A stretch of 64,000 nt of DNA from Warburgia ugandensis (lineage: Eukaryota > Streptophyta > Magnoliopsida > Canellales > Canellaceae). A program made the translations under genes and the position numbers. Location: positions 28,097,437-28,161,436 of the forward strand of contig CP141138.1 of assembly GCA_035236585.1 (NCBI GenBank), given 5' to 3'. Below are positions 63,599 through 64,000 of the stretch, in pieces. The notes beneath the pieces were generated by a model that saw nothing but the letters and a program-made list of their open reading frames with translations, searched no databases and was not told the origin of the DNA. Positions within the stretch are counted from its first letter, which is position 1. Every line of letters begins with the position of its first letter.

Positions 63599-63760
63599 GC
63601 TTTCACCCTTACACCCTCACAGGCACTCAGGCACTCACGGGAATGACGTGTACCACTTTCGCTTTCACCCTCACAGGCACTCAGGCACTCACGAGAATGA
63701 CGTGTACCACTTTCGCTTTCACCCTTTCACCCTCACGGGCACTTAGACACTCACGGGGTG
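63599..63760. repeat. 54-62-bp tandem units in D right LTR
   Basis: GCTTTCACCC starts at 63599, 63661 and 63715, with GGCACTCAGGCACTCACG in each unit. The repeat keeps plus-strand frames open (63499-63948), giving HRHSGTHENDVYHFRF-type repeats. These are a by-product of the array, not evidence for a gene. Confidence 0.93.
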
Positions 63761-64000
63761 AAAAATCGCATCCTACCACAGGATCAATAGTCTTAAATAT
63801 GAAGTCAGAGCGACTCCCACATGTCAAGAAGACCAAAAATCAAGTGAATATCAAGAAAGATATCAAGAACATTGCATGCAATAACCACCAGAAAGATAGC
63901 ACACACATGAGAAGCTACATGCTGAAATCAATCTCATGCATATGGTAAGGCATAAATCACATGCCTCAAAAACTCAAATCACGATTTGAGAATCATGGAA

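Larger units (their letters stand above)
62661..64000 (-). repeat. Element D 5' LTR (runs off the window)
   Basis: It begins TGACACCTCGAATTTTTCC five bases after the primer-binding site complement, so the element is on the minus strand and this is its 5' LTR. Colinear with 56365-57671 up to 63963, then it continues alone to the edge. LTR start not reached. Confidence 0.85.

Noticed and set aside
63499..63948. Histidine- and threonine-rich repeat frame
   Set aside because: It is a by-product of 54-62-bp tandem DNA repeats in a D LTR. The equivalent frame in the left copy is broken.

Overview
The window reads as intergenic heterochromatin of a large, AT-rich flowering-plant genome. I find no host gene, tRNA, rRNA, organellar or bacterial signal. 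Almost everything is transposon: Ty3/gypsy LTR retrotransposons of the chromovirus (Del/Tekay-like) type, inserted into one another, plus one RTE-clade LINE. The plant assignment rests on primer-binding sites complementary to initiator-methionine tRNA (TGGTATCAGAGC), pol remnants with the plant chromovirus style of integrase tail (VKVLWxHH), very long LTRs (about 3 to 5.5 kb) and a plant-type RTE LINE. The species cannot be named from the sequence.

Layout. 1-2490 is part of an LTR related to element C (minus strand). 2496-2940 is a small repeat with direct terminal repeats, possibly a TRIM. 2941-52616 is one old minus-strand gypsy element, O. Its 3' LTR lies at 2941-6202 and its 5' LTR at 46848-52616. 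Its broken gag-pol is scattered over 6203-6593, about 18560-20906 and 45503-46833. Inside O are a solo LTR, S (6594 to about 18560, inserted in the integrase), which holds element A (plus strand, 7623-17176); a non-autonomous element, B (minus, 20907 to about 45500, inserted upstream of the RT), whose 3' LTR holds element C (minus, 23931-37310, with LTRs of 5.5 and 4.7 kb); and an RTE LINE (minus, 47372-50918) in O's 5' LTR. 52617-56364 is unassigned. 56365-64000 holds two minus-strand LTRs of one family (D) around the 3' half of a plus-strand degenerate gypsy element (E).

The nesting gives a relative order: O first, then S, B and the RTE in O, then A in S and C in B. Two junctions are well supported because the sister LTR still carries the empty site: the RTE (10-bp duplication GACCACTTCA) and C (GTAGT/GTAGC). 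No reading frame is intact. A, O and E keep recognisable pol pieces. B and C have no recognisable coding sequence but have normal termini, so they look like LARD-type non-autonomous elements mobilised by relatives.

The most interesting signal is a compensatory-changing stem-loop followed by a near-palindrome (AGCAAGCTATGCTT) in the LTRs of A, B, C, D and S. It suggests a conserved RNA or DNA structure shared by these families. Other points are tandem 139-bp units at the 5' end of the RTE, lineage-specific tandem expansions inside LTRs, and microsatellites that differ between sister LTRs of one element.
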